NCBI RefSeq assembly: GCF_007741475.1
Contig: NZ_CP036261.1
Location: forward strand, 3,783,798-3,847,797
Direction of reading: 5' to 3'
Length of the DNA stretch: 64,000 bases
Source of the DNA: Rosistilla ulvae
Lineage (GTDB): Bacteria; Planctomycetota; Planctomycetia; Pirellulales; Pirellulaceae
Under the pieces are notes generated by a model. It ran no database searches. It was not told the DNA's origin and was given only the letters and a program-made list of their open reading frames with translations. Shown here in pieces: positions 15,301 to 23,603 of the stretch (within the stretch, counting starts at the first letter, position 1; the number at the start of each line of letters is the position of its first letter). Made by a program: the position numbers and the translations under genes.

Positions 15301-17732
15301 CCGGTCCCGCTGTCGTAAACACCTTGGCTGCCCGAGGAGGAGACAAAGGTCATTCCGGCCGGCAATTCATCCAGAACGCGAACGCCGGTCGCTTGGTTGG
15401 GGCCACTGTTGGAAACGGTCAGCGTAAACGTCACGTTCTCGCCGACGTTTGGCGTCGCATCGTTAACGGTCTTCGCGAGCGAGAGGTCGGCGGTTTGCGG
15501 AGTCACCGTCACCTCGGCTCGATCGTCTTCGGTCGTCGCTCCATTACCGGGAGTCGAATCGCTGTCGAACTGGTCCGACGCGATCACTTCGGCAACGTTT
15601 GTTTTCGCCCCGACCGAATCGACGCGGCCGATCAAGATCAACGTCTGATTGTTGTTGCTGCCGATCGAACCAACGGTCCACAGTCCGCTGTTGCTGTCGT
15701 AGGTACCGATGCTCGGTTGAGCCGAAACAAAGGCGATTCCCGAGGGGAGCAGATCGGTGACTTGAACACCAGTCGCGGCGCTCGGGCCAGCGTTGTTCAG
15801 GGTGATGGTATAGACGACGTTTTGGCTGACATTGGGAGACGTCGAATCGGCGACCTTCGTCAACGAAAGATCGGCAACTTGCGGAGTCACCGCGACCGAG
15901 GCTTGATCGTCTTCGGTCGGATCGTTGTTGTTGGGCGTGCTGTCGATATCAGCTTGCCCGGCCGCAGTCACTTGCGCCGAATTCGTCTTCGTGCCGGCAG
16001 AGATAACGCGAGCTGTCAGGTTCAACGTCGCCGTTCCGCCGCTGGCCAAATCCCCGACAGTCCATAGACCGCCGGTGCTGCTGAAGTTCCCTTGCGAAGG
16101 GCTCGCCGAAACGAAGGTCAATCCGCCCGGAAGTGCATCGGTCACGGCAACGCCCGTGGCGGTACTGGGGCCGGCGTTGTTGATCGTCAGCGTAAACGTG
16201 ACCTCTTCGCCAACGTTCGGCGACGCGTTGTCGACAGCTTTCAACAGCGACAGATCGATCAATTGCGGGGCGATCGTCACGCTCGCTTGATCGTCTTCGC
16301 TGGGTAGACCGTTCCCCGGAGTGCTGTCGGGATCGGTCTGATCCGCCGCGATGATCTCCGCCGTATTGGTCTTATCGCCAGCGGTTGCCAGCGTACCGCT
16401 GATCTGCAGCGTCGCGGTCGCGCCGTTGGTGATGCTGCCAACGGTCCAGATCCCCGTCGCGTTGTTGTAGCTTCCCTGCGATGGAGTGGCGCTGCCAAAC
16501 GTGATCCCCGTCGGCAATTGGTCGAGCACTTCCACACCGGTCGCCGTGTTGGGACCGGTGTTGGTGACCGAGACGGTAAACGAAACGGTCTGACCGACGA
16601 CGGGAGCCGCCGTGTTGGAGACCTTCGTCAAACTGAGATCGGCTTGTTCGAAATTGTCGAAGTCCTGCGTGATCGTCGTCGGACCGATCGCGCCGACAAG
16701 TTCCGCCGTCCCGTTGATGTTCGGTACCCCGGTGATATCCAGTTCGATCGCACCGACCTGCGTGAAATCCGCGGTTCCGATGAACGCGCTGAATGGGATG
16801 TATTCGGTGCTGGTTGCCGAACCGCCCGTGTCGGGAATCACCAGCGTCGTCTGGCTCGATCGCGACGTCGTCGCTCCGTTGCCATCGTCGCTGTAGACGC
16901 GCACGATCGCCGTTCCGCCAAGGTTATCGGCACCAATCTGCAATCGAAAACCGGCGGCGGTACCGGCTGAAGTCAGATCGACGCCACCGAGGCCGGTGTC
17001 GTCCAGCGTCAACGCGTCTCCATCGATTCCATCCCAAGAGACGTTCCACTGACCATCGCCCGAAGCAAAGCTGTCGAACGAAAGGATCCCGGGCTGCAAC
17101 GGATCGTTGACCGAGATCCGAACCAAACCGTTGACCGAGGTCTTGTTGACGAAGATATCGCGTTCGCCACCCAACGCCGCACCATCAGCCAAACTGGACG
17201 CGACGCGGACGCCGTCGTTGGCGGTGTCGCTGACCAGATCGGTCGTTCCATCAAACGAATCGATCGTGCGAACCAAAACCCCTTCGGCTTGAGCTGCGGT
17301 GATCGTGAGCGCTGGACTGACCTGCTGGCTCAGCGAATTGCCGCCGATCGTCTGGGCTGGCTGTTGCACAAAATAGCTGCCTGCCGTCAGCCCGGTCAGC
17401 GTGTAGCGACCGCTGGCATCGCTGATGTCGGTCGCCACGGGCGAACCGTCCCCGGCGCCTGGCTCGAAGATTCCGTTGCCGTTGTCGCGGTAAACGTTCA
17501 CCGTCGCGCCGGCGATCTCCTCGCCAGCACTCAGCCCGTTGCCGTCGACATCGTCGTAGACGATCCCCGAGATGTTGGCCAAGTCGGTCGCGACGGCCAG
17601 CAGACGCCGCGATTCGAGCTGTTCGAAACGCGGCCGAAAGCGGCTGCTTTGTTTTTCGCGGCGTTTGCTATCGCGGCCCCGACGGTTGGAGAGGCCACGA
17701 ATTTTCGACACGATATCCTTAGAGCGACCCAT
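12387..17732 (-). CDS. Giant DUF11-repeat surface protein with LExR-x-LL N-terminus
   Basis: 1781 residues; GAGGAC precedes the ATG. There is no classical signal peptide. The first 45 residues are very basic and end RFEQLESRRLLA, the LEPR-XLL-type motif that planctomycetes carry at the start of large exported proteins. Residues about 52-125 are an SdrD B-like/Cna-B domain (GIVYDDVDGNGLSAGEEIAG). A beta domain of about 230 residues follows. Then come 11 DUF11 (CARDB-like) repeats of about 125 residues, each starting D-L-S-L-T-K and ending in a D-P-D-S-T-P-G-N, E-D-D-Q-A-S-V linker that may bind calcium. The end is RNLSKRLFLSR, with no sortase motif or membrane helix. It is likely a cell-surface or matrix fibre. 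Gene stands alone. Confidence 0.9.
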   Translation of the reverse strand: MGRSKDIVSKIRGLSNRRGRDSKRREKQSSRFRPRFEQLESRRLLAVATDLANISGIVYDDVDGNGLSAGEEIAGATVNVYRDNGNGIFEPGAGDGSPVATDISDASGRYTLTGLTAGSYFVQQPAQTIGGNSLSQQVSPALTITAAQAEGVLVRTIDSFDGTTDLVSDTANDGVRVASSLADGAALGGERDIFVNKTSVNGLVRISVNDPLQPGILSFDSFASGDGQWNVSWDGIDGDALTLDDTGLGGVDLTSAGTAAGFRLQIGADNLGGTAIVRVYSDDGNGATTSRSSQTTLVIPDTGGSATSTEYIPFSAFIGTADFTQVGAIELDITGVPNINGTAELVGAIGPTTITQDFDNFEQADLSLTKVSNTAAPVVGQTVSFTVSVTNTGPNTATGVEVLDQLPTGITFGSATPSQGSYNNATGIWTVGSITNGATATLQISGTLATAGDKTNTAEIIAADQTDPDSTPGNGLPSEDDQASVTIAPQLIDLSLLKAVDNASPNVGEEVTFTLTINNAGPSTATGVAVTDALPGGLTFVSASPSQGNFSSTGGLWTVGDLASGGTATLNLTARVISAGTKTNSAQVTAAGQADIDSTPNNNDPTEDDQASVAVTPQVADLSLTKVADSTSPNVSQNVVYTITLNNAGPSAATGVQVTDLLPSGIAFVSAQPSIGTYDSNSGLWTVGSIGSNNNQTLILIGRVDSVGAKTNVAEVIASDQFDSDSTPGNGATTEDDRAEVTVTPQTADLSLAKTVNDATPNVGENVTFTLTVSNSGPNQATGVRVLDELPAGMTFVSSSGSQGVYDSGTGVWNVGTISNGGTATLRIVATAGNAGLNANSAEIIASDQLDPDSTPGNSVAGEDDTAEVTFTAEIVDLSLAKTVNTAQPNLGENVTFTITVNNAGPDAATNVVVVDRLPTGLTFVSATPSQGTFNTTTRQWSIPTVPAFGSVTMTLVARVNAATTLTNTVEILDADQPDIDSTPGNNVPSEDDQAVASITTRQADLSLTKTVDNANPNVGDNVTFTIDINNDGPDAATGVAVLDTLPTGMTFVSANATLGTFDSASRTWSVGTVPNNSGAQLEIVARVDTRGIKTNTAQVSASEVADPDSTPGNNLTAEDDQASVSLTPQLVDLALTKGVDAAQPNIGDNVVYNLAITNTGTDTATGVAVTDTLPVGVTFISAIASLGNYDDATGVWNVGSVARGSTPTLEITVRVDTPDTKTNVAEITATDQLDVDSTPGNGITTEDDYATVDITPLSADLSLTKTVDDPKPNVGENVTFTITVTNSGPDAATGILVEDQLPPDVVFVSATASRGSYNELTGIWDLGALGNTGTATLQIVANGTNVIEKVNQAEIVASDTRDPDSTPGNNDSSEDDQASVSIEPQEIDLSLTKTIDNNAPNRGENVVYTLVVTNDGPSDATGIEITDRLPEGMTFVSAAVAQGAFNASTGVWTTGSLAQGDSATLRLTATVNTTGTVLNTAEITAADQPDTDSTPGNNNITEDDFSSAIFVTPVADLGLTKIVADSTPLASEDVVFTITVVNNGPDDATGVVVRDLLPPGLLFQSSTETQGTYDSNTGLWNVGGIPNTGTATMTIRARINSADPSTNTAEIVAVAQFDPDSTPDNGIVGEDDQASVTVTPEVSDLSVTAAVDNPTPELGDSVVTTFTVSNAGPDVATNVVLSLPIPPGFTFVRADVSQGTFDAATGLWTLGTLIVGETRTIRITERVDAFGIRPHNIEVQSVDQIDPDSTPGNMSLVEDDYASVMIQAPRNLSKRLFLSR
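12430..16645 (-). repeat. Array of 11 DUF11-coding repeats
   Basis: Inside the giant protein gene, units of about 370-390 bases repeat head to tail 11 times. On the plus strand each boundary shows a variant of GCTTGATCGTCTTCG near GTCGAATCGGGATC, which encode the EDDQAS and DPDSTP linkers. The copies have diverged but the linkers are conserved at DNA level, which would allow recombination to change repeat number. Confidence 0.85.
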
Positions 17733-17899
17733 ACGTCCTCACCACCACATTTCACCCAGGCTGCATAACACAACTAACTGGCCTAATTTGTCACACGCAA
17801 CGCGGTCGAGGGCAAGTCCCTGACCGGAAAAGTGGCGAGAAAGCAAAGGGGAACGAGCGATTCAAAACGCGCGTCGCTCCCCCGAGGGGCTGGTGGGGA

Positions 17900-18637
17900 C
17901 TACTTAAGTTCGCGAATGCGAATATCTTTGAACTCGACCCACATCGGTTTGCCAGCATGCAACTGCAATGCAAGCATTCCATCCAGCAGAGCCAGTTCGG
18001 GCGTGGCGTCGGTGAAATCGAGGACCAGACGCCCATTCATATAATGACGCAGGTGATTCCCCTTGGCGATGATCGCAACCTCGTTCCACTCCCCGACATT
18101 GAACAGCTCTTTGTATTCCGCCGCGTCGATCAACTTTCCTTCGACCTTCTTGCCATCTTTGCCCCAAGTCGCCTTTTCGCCGACCAGGCAGATGCGGCCG
18201 CGCTTCCCACCTTCGTCGTAGATGAAACCGGAAACGTTGGGCAGGTTCTCTTCGTTGCGGATCTCGTGTTGGTATCCACGCATCACCCAAGCGTTACGGG
18301 GTTTGCCCTCGGTGATGTGACGCGAGCGATATTGGACTCCCGAGTTGTTCGTCGCATTGCAACGGAAGGACAAACGCAATTCGAAGTCCTTGGTTTTTCC
18401 GTCCTGCCAGATCAAAAACGTATTTCCTTTGGCGACGTTTTCCGCTGTCGTTTCGCCATGGATCACGCCATCTTTGACCGACCACAGCCGTGGATCGCCA
18501 TCCCAGCCGGTGAGATCTTTGCCGTTAAAGATCGAAGTCATCTCGCCCGATTCGGCCGGAAGAGTCGTTGGTTGGTCGGCGGCCAGAGGCGATGAGGCGA
18601 ACAGCAGAGCAAGGGATGCAGCAAAAATGCAGCGCAT
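17900..18637 (-). CDS. Exported DUF1080 (3-keto-disaccharide hydrolase) protein
   Basis: 245 residues from the ATG at 18637, with AAGGAT upstream and a signal peptide MRCIFAASLALLFASSPLAA. The domain fills the protein: MTSIFNGKDLTGWDGDPRLW, then NSGVQYRSRH and EWNEVAIIAKGNHLRHYMNG, all typical DUF1080 blocks on a concanavalin-like fold. Family members have been linked to hydrolysis of 3-keto-glycosides. It is probably periplasmic. Its planctomycete relatives number many per genome, so the substrate cannot be told. Confidence 0.93.
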   Translation of the reverse strand: MRCIFAASLALLFASSPLAADQPTTLPAESGEMTSIFNGKDLTGWDGDPRLWSVKDGVIHGETTAENVAKGNTFLIWQDGKTKDFELRLSFRCNATNNSGVQYRSRHITEGKPRNAWVMRGYQHEIRNEENLPNVSGFIYDEGGKRGRICLVGEKATWGKDGKKVEGKLIDAAEYKELFNVGEWNEVAIIAKGNHLRHYMNGRLVLDFTDATPELALLDGMLALQLHAGKPMWVEFKDIRIRELK

Positions 18638-18981
18638 GGTGTTGGGATCCTTGGGGATTTGAGTAACAGAAGACAGGCCCGCGAATTTACCACTGCGCGA
18701 TGCTAGATCGCTGAATGCCAGCGGCGAGGGCGTCCATCGTAAACGATGCTTTATTGGAATCGAAATTATAGCGACCGGTGAGCCAAAAGACATGCGACCA
18801 GGCAAATGGCGTTGTCTGGCGAATGCACTAAACCATCAATCCATAAAAACCGCACAAAAAAACCAAAAGGACTAAAACATTGGTGCAATTCGGACGATCA
18901 CTACAACTGTTACAATCATTCTGAGTCGGGAGTCTCTCCCGCTGGAACGGACCCACCAGATATCCAATTGGAGAGCGATCG
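18638..18981. other. Spacer between divergent genes
   Basis: About 345 bases between the divergent DUF1080 and carboxypeptidase-regulatory-like genes. No gene supported. A TACAAT hexamer at 18911-18916 could be a -10 box for the gene at 18982, but no good -35 box is spaced to it. GGAG for the gene at 18982 is at the right end. Confidence 0.4.
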
Positions 18982-19524
18982 ATGTTTCAGTCCATCCGAG
19001 CCAAACGTGCCATTGCCGCCCTGTTGTGCGCTGCCGTTTGCATGCAACAAGCTGTCTTCGCAGCTCAACCGCAATTCACCGTCGTCGAAGGCGTCAAAGT
19101 CTACCGCGGCATCCAAGACCTAGCGTTGGATCAAGCCGGCAACTTGAACGGTTCGATCGTCGACGTTGCCGGCCAACCGGTCCAAGGTGCGACCGTGGTC
19201 ATCGGCCAACAAACCGAACACGTCACGACCGTAAAGACCAACGAACGCGGCGAATATTCGGTCCAAGGATTGAACCCCGGCGTCTACCAAGTCGCCAGCT
19301 TCGCCGGCCTGCGAACGTTCCGCGTCTGGAACGCCGACAACGCACCCAAGGATAGCGTCAAGGGAGTGATCGACGTCACCGACACCAACACCTATCGCGG
19401 TCAACGTGGTGGTGGGGAAGGCTTGTTGCTCCGTCTGCTGAAAAGCCCCTTGGTTTGGACCGCCGTCATTGCTGCTGCGATCGTGATTCCTTTGGCTTTG
19501 GATGACGACGACGACGCCAGCTGA
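18982..19524 (+). CDS. Exported carboxypeptidase-regulatory-like protein with C-terminal helix
   Basis: 180 residues with GGAG upstream. A signal peptide covers about 1-27 (AIAALLCAAVCMQQAVFA). Residues about 50-110 form a carboxypeptidase-regulatory-like (CarboxypepD_reg) beta domain: GNLNGSIVDVAGQPVQGATV, then NERGEYSVQGLNPGVYQV. A Gly-rich stretch (RGQRGGGEG) leads to one membrane helix (SPLVWTAVIAAAIVIPLAL) and an acidic tail of five Asp. It therefore seems anchored with the beta domain outside the cytoplasmic membrane. No operon partner; a clear terminator follows. Confidence 0.85.
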   Translation: MFQSIRAKRAIAALLCAAVCMQQAVFAAQPQFTVVEGVKVYRGIQDLALDQAGNLNGSIVDVAGQPVQGATVVIGQQTEHVTTVKTNERGEYSVQGLNPGVYQVASFAGLRTFRVWNADNAPKDSVKGVIDVTDTNTYRGQRGGGEGLLLRLLKSPLVWTAVIAAAIVIPLALDDDDDAS

Positions 19525-19583
19525 TCTAGGCTCGATGTCGAATCAGAAGACGCGGTCACAACCGCTTATTAAACAAGAATACG

Positions 19584-19616
19584 AACAGCCCATCGAACCA
19601 ATCGATGGGCTGTTTT
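19584..19616 (+). terminator. Rho-independent terminator
   Basis: A perfect 13-bp stem, AACAGCCCATCGA (19584-19596) with TCGATGGGCTGTT (19602-19614), closes a 5-base loop and runs into TTTT. It lies 60 bases after the stop codon of the exported protein gene at 18982 and is the clearest intrinsic terminator in the window. Confidence 0.9.
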
Positions 19617-19742
19617 CGTATGCTACCCAACTCGATTCGCGTCAGCTTCGCGATCCTCAGCGACAACGGTACAATAGTCGCAGAAGATTTCCGGAGCCCA
19701 ACGCCCCTTGTTGCATCCCATCCCCAAGAGTGAATAGCTATC

Positions 19743-22547
19743 GTGTCGGAGGCAGAAGCGAGTTTCGATCCGTTGGTCGATCGATTGCCCAGTCGGTTTG
19801 TTGTTGGTATCGATCTGGGGACGACCAATTGCGCCGTCACCTATATCGACACCGAAGAATCCCCTTGGCAGATCCGAGTGTTGTCGATTCCTCAATTGGT
19901 CGCTGCGGGGCAAGTCGAATCTCGCGATACGCTTCCTTCCTTCCACTATCAACCCGCAGCCGGCCAGGCCAGCGGCGAAACGCTTCGCCTGCCGTGGCAT
20001 CGCCACGATCCCGACCACTGCGTCGGCGTGATGGCACGCGAAGAAGGGGCTCAAACCGCAGGTCGTGGCATCGCGTCGGCAAAGTCATGGCTGTGTCACA
20101 CCGGAGTGGACCGCACGGCGCCTCTGTTGCCTTGGCATGCCGTCGATGATGTTCAACGGATGTCGCCAGTCGAAGCGAGCAGCCAATATCTGGCTCATAT
20201 CCGCGATGCGTGGGACGCCCAATTCCCCGATGCACCGCTCGCCGATCAGGACATCGTGATCACCTTGCCCGCTTCGTTTGACGAGGTCGCCCGCGAGCTG
20301 ACGGTTCGCGCGGCGCGACAAGCGAATCTGCCTCGGATCGTTTTGATCGAAGAACCTCAAGCCGCCTTCTACGCCTGGGTCTACAAACATCAAGACGACT
20401 GGCAGCAGCGCGTCGATGTGGGTCAGACGATTCTGGTCTGCGACATCGGTGGCGGCACCAGCGACTTTACCTTGATCCGCGTCCGGGCCAGCCGGACCGA
20501 GCCCGATCAGATTCAATTCCATCGCGTTGCCGTCGGCGAACACCTGATTTTGGGTGGCGACAATCTCGACCTCGCCCTCGCCAAACACCTCGAACAAAAA
20601 CTGACGCCGGGAAAAAGGCTGCCGCCGCGGCAATGGGATCTGCTGCTGTCGGCCAGCCGCGCCGCAAAGGAACAATTGTTGGGCGAAGCGGCATCGCAGC
20701 AGGTCTCGATCAGCCTGCCATCGGGCGGTTCGCGTCTGATCGCCAGCAGCTTGCAGACCGATGTAACGCAAGACGAAGTCCGCGCGTTGCTGGTCGAAGG
20801 TTTCCTTCCCGAGTGCGAACTAAGCGATGCGCCGACACAACACGCATCGGGGTTCCAAGAGTTCGGTTTGCCATACGCCACCGACTCCGCGATCTCTCGC
20901 TATCTGAGCGCGTTCCTGACGGCGCACCGCGACGACGATGGAGACGGCCTGCCCGACGTCGTCCTCTTCAACGGCGGCTTCTTCGCGTCGCCAGTCCTCC
21001 GCAGCGAAGTGCTACAACGGCTGGAACATTGGTTGGAGAACACCCCGACAGTCCTCGATAACGACCGCCTCGATTTGGCCGTCGCGCGCGGAGCGGCGTA
21101 CTACGGCATGGTTCGTCGCGGCGAAGGGGTCAAGATAGCCGCGTCGCTCGCCCGCAGTTATTACATCGGCGTCGATGCCGACGCTGGCAGCGGAGAACCC
21201 CGAGTCGTCTGCCTGGTTCCCGGTGGGGCGCAGCCGGGGGAAACGTTCGAACTCGACCAATCGTTTCAGCTGACGATCTCCCAACCCGTCGAATTCCCGC
21301 TCTATGTTTCGAGCATTCGCTTGGCCGATCAACTCGGGCAAGTGCTGCCATTGGATGTCGAACAAATGAGTTCGCTGCCGCCGGTTCGAACCGTGTTGCG
21401 TTCGAAAAACCGTAGCGAAACGGGGGAGGTATCGGTCCGCCTGCGAATCGGGCTGACAGAGATCGGCACGATCGATTTGTCGTGTCACGAGATCGGTAGC
21501 CAACGCAGCTGGAAACTGCAATTCGATGTTCGATCGACCACGCAAACCGACACCCAACAGCACCTGGCGGTCGGGGAATCGGAAGGGTTCGTCGACGAAG
21601 AGACTTGGTCGCTGTGTCGGCACGCGATCGCGGAGGTCTTCAGCGAACCAGGAACCGCCAAGCCGGCACGCATCGTCAAGCACTTGGCCGAGATAATGGG
21701 AAGTTCCCGGAACGCATGGCCGATGTCGCTGCTGCGTCGGATCTGGGAAGCGTTGATGGATTTCGAATCGGGGCGACACAAGAGCCCCGCCCACGAAGCG
21801 CGTTGGTTGAATTTGCTCGGCTTTTCGCTGCGTCCCGGATACGGTTTAGCCGTCGACGATTGGCGCGTCGCTCAAACTTGGAGGACGCTGCATGGGAAAC
21901 TGGCCCACAGTGGCGGCAGCATCCAATCCGAAAGTCTCATCTTGTGGCGTCGCATCGCCGGCGGTTTAAGCAGTGGCCAACAGGCGGCGATCGCCGAGGG
22001 TTGGATCGCTGCGATCCGCGGCATGCATCGAAAATCCAACGGCCGCCCCATCGGCAATGCCGCTCCCTTAAAACCCGAGGAAGCGGTGGAGGTTTGGCGC
22101 CTGCTGGGGTCGCTGGAATTGTTGAGCGTGCGAAACAAGATCGACCTGGGAAACATCATCATCGATCTGATGAACCGCAACAGCATGCGAGCGCCTCGCG
22201 ATGCGATGGTCTGGGCGCTGGGACGGCTTGGTGCCCGCCAACCGTTTTACGGTCCGCTCAATACCGTTGTCTCCGCCGAGGCGATCCAACCCTGGATCGC
22301 AGCGCTGCTGAACCTTCGCTCCCGCGGCCCGGTCGAACAGTTAGCCCTCGTGCAATTGAGTCGCCGAGTCGACGATCGATATCGCGAAATCGACCCGACG
22401 ACGCGTGAAGAAGTCCTCGATGCGCTTGCCAGCGATGGCGTGTCGGAACACCTCGTTTCGATCGTTTCCGACGGCGGACGGTTCAGCGACGAGGAACAGG
22501 AACAAGTCTTTGGCGAAGCCTTGCCACGCGGCCTGCGCTTGGGTTAA
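19743..22547 (+). CDS. Hsp70-family protein with DUF3731 C-terminus
   Basis: 934 residues starting from a GTG with a weak AGAGTGA upstream. The N-terminal half is an Hsp70 ATPase: phosphate-1 motif FVVGIDLGTTNCAVTYID (about 20-36), phosphate-2 VCDIGGGTSDFTLI (about 232), and DLALAKHLEQKL. The C-terminal half (about 610-930) is not a DnaK substrate domain with a lid but resembles DUF3731, a helical region found on a separate branch of Hsp70-like proteins in proteobacteria and planctomycetes. Substrates and co-chaperones are unknown, and no DnaJ or GrpE gene is adjacent. It follows a terminator, so it has its own promoter. Confidence 0.88.
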   Translation: MSEAEASFDPLVDRLPSRFVVGIDLGTTNCAVTYIDTEESPWQIRVLSIPQLVAAGQVESRDTLPSFHYQPAAGQASGETLRLPWHRHDPDHCVGVMAREEGAQTAGRGIASAKSWLCHTGVDRTAPLLPWHAVDDVQRMSPVEASSQYLAHIRDAWDAQFPDAPLADQDIVITLPASFDEVARELTVRAARQANLPRIVLIEEPQAAFYAWVYKHQDDWQQRVDVGQTILVCDIGGGTSDFTLIRVRASRTEPDQIQFHRVAVGEHLILGGDNLDLALAKHLEQKLTPGKRLPPRQWDLLLSASRAAKEQLLGEAASQQVSISLPSGGSRLIASSLQTDVTQDEVRALLVEGFLPECELSDAPTQHASGFQEFGLPYATDSAISRYLSAFLTAHRDDDGDGLPDVVLFNGGFFASPVLRSEVLQRLEHWLENTPTVLDNDRLDLAVARGAAYYGMVRRGEGVKIAASLARSYYIGVDADAGSGEPRVVCLVPGGAQPGETFELDQSFQLTISQPVEFPLYVSSIRLADQLGQVLPLDVEQMSSLPPVRTVLRSKNRSETGEVSVRLRIGLTEIGTIDLSCHEIGSQRSWKLQFDVRSTTQTDTQQHLAVGESEGFVDEETWSLCRHAIAEVFSEPGTAKPARIVKHLAEIMGSSRNAWPMSLLRRIWEALMDFESGRHKSPAHEARWLNLLGFSLRPGYGLAVDDWRVAQTWRTLHGKLAHSGGSIQSESLILWRRIAGGLSSGQQAAIAEGWIAAIRGMHRKSNGRPIGNAAPLKPEEAVEVWRLLGSLELLSVRNKIDLGNIIIDLMNRNSMRAPRDAMVWALGRLGARQPFYGPLNTVVSAEAIQPWIAALLNLRSRGPVEQLALVQLSRRVDDRYREIDPTTREEVLDALASDGVSEHLVSIVSDGGRFSDEEQEQVFGEALPRGLRLG

Positions 22548-22814
22548 CCGTCGGCGACCTCGCATCGTCATCCCCCCAGCGTTTTAGACGCCCACCGTTG
22601 CGGCACCGGAGCGCCCTGATATTGCCCAGGTCGGCTGTTCCGAACATCCAGACCGATCCGTACCGCACGGATTCGATGCATCCGTGATTTAATCCCGATC
22701 TTCGCCTTCGGTTGCCGCCGAACAAACGTTGCAAGGGACAGGTCGATACGATCCAATTCGCCGCGCACGAAAAACATCGCGCACGCTGCCAAACGTTCAA
22801 CCCAAAGCACGCGT

Positions 22815-23168
22815 CTAAGAGTGGGCGTCGATCAGAGCCGACCGGCGTTGCAGTCGGTCTTCGGTCGCAAGCACTGCGTGGATTCGCAAAGGATCGAAAT
22901 CGATCCCGGTCGCTTTTATCGATCGCACATGCTTGTACCACCGTTTGTCACCGTCGATCTGCAATTCGTAGACCGCCAGAAACGGCGGCTGTTCTATGGA
23001 TTGCCGGCCTAACAGTCGGCGAAACATCCCCAACAATCCCATTCCATGGCGGTGCCCACCGCTTTTGAAAACAACAAAAGGTTTCAGCGACTCTAGAAAC
23101 ACAGAAAAATGACCATCCATCGGACCGCCATAAAAATCGACTGCGTTTCGTTCAACAACTGGCATTTT
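22815..23168 (-). CDS. Small hypothetical protein (YGGPMDG motif)
   Basis: 117 residues. The start at 23168 is fixed by GGGAGGA about 6 bases upstream, which makes a longer frame starting at 23213 unlikely. The sequence has VDFYGGPMDGHFSVFL near the N-terminus and a later AVYELQIDGDKRWYKHVRS. The pair of G-G-P-x-D-G and Y-x-L...Y-x-H patterns occurs in many short uncharacterised bacterial proteins. No signal peptide or membrane helix. A GTG-started frame of 80 codons follows 4 bases after its stop (22568-22810), without a ribosome binding site; I do not call that one. Confidence 0.6.
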   Translation of the reverse strand, partial: KMPVVERNAVDFYGGPMDGHFSVFLESLKPFVVFKSGGHRHGMGLLGMFRRLLGRQSIEQPPFLAVYELQIDGDKRWYKHVRSIKATGIDFDPLRIHAVLATEDRLQRRSALIDAHS

Positions 23169-23333
23169 CAATCCTCCCAAGCCTGAGACGACTTCCTTGC
23201 CCGCAAACATCATGCCATCGAATTAGCTATCGAAAGAGAATCGACAGCGTTTCGAGCGAGGGCAATCAACGGACGGCGACACGTCACCCGAATCCGTCGC
23301 AGGTCCAATCGTTTCCCGCGATTGCCTATCGAA

Positions 23334-23603
23334 TTAGCTGCTACCAGCCATTCCAACAGCGTGCCCCCGCACGCAACCGTAGTTTACCATGGCATACTGA
23401 AAAATACACAGCCGTTCACCAGCTTCCGCAAAATATAGTTGCAATACAGCCTCCACAGACGCGGCCGAAAGCGACCGCAGCCTTCCCGGTTCCACGCCGA
23501 TCATCTGGCTTGTCGCGATAGCGACGATGTAGAACGAAGGATGTTGGTCCGCGAGCGTTCGGTGTGACCGCTCTGCAACCAACCGGTTAGCGTCGCGAAT
23601 CAA
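23334..23603 (-). CDS. Possible small protein coupled to deoC
   Basis: 89 residues if started at a TTG that overlaps the deoC stop codon (the bases ATTGA hold both). The frame has no Shine-Dalgarno sequence of its own, so only translational coupling would express it. Sequence includes HPSFYIVAIATSQMIG and SVEAVLQLYFAEAG and resembles nothing I know. Composition is compatible with a real protein but evidence is thin. Confidence 0.35.
   Translation of the reverse strand: MIRDANRLVAERSHRTLADQHPSFYIVAIATSQMIGVEPGRLRSLSAASVEAVLQLYFAEAGERLCIFQYAMVNYGCVRGHAVGMAGSS

Noticed and set aside
13266-16067. A 933-codon open frame on the plus strand opposite the DUF11 gene
   Set aside because: It is the mirror of the repeated DUF11 coding DNA, with Arg-rich, repetitive composition and no ribosome binding site or family pattern. 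GC-rich repeats keep the antisense frame open.
22568-22810. An 80-codon GTG-started frame just after the YGGPMDG protein gene
   Set aside because: It starts 4 bases after the stop codon but has no ribosome binding site and no recognisable sequence. Could be real, but unsupported.
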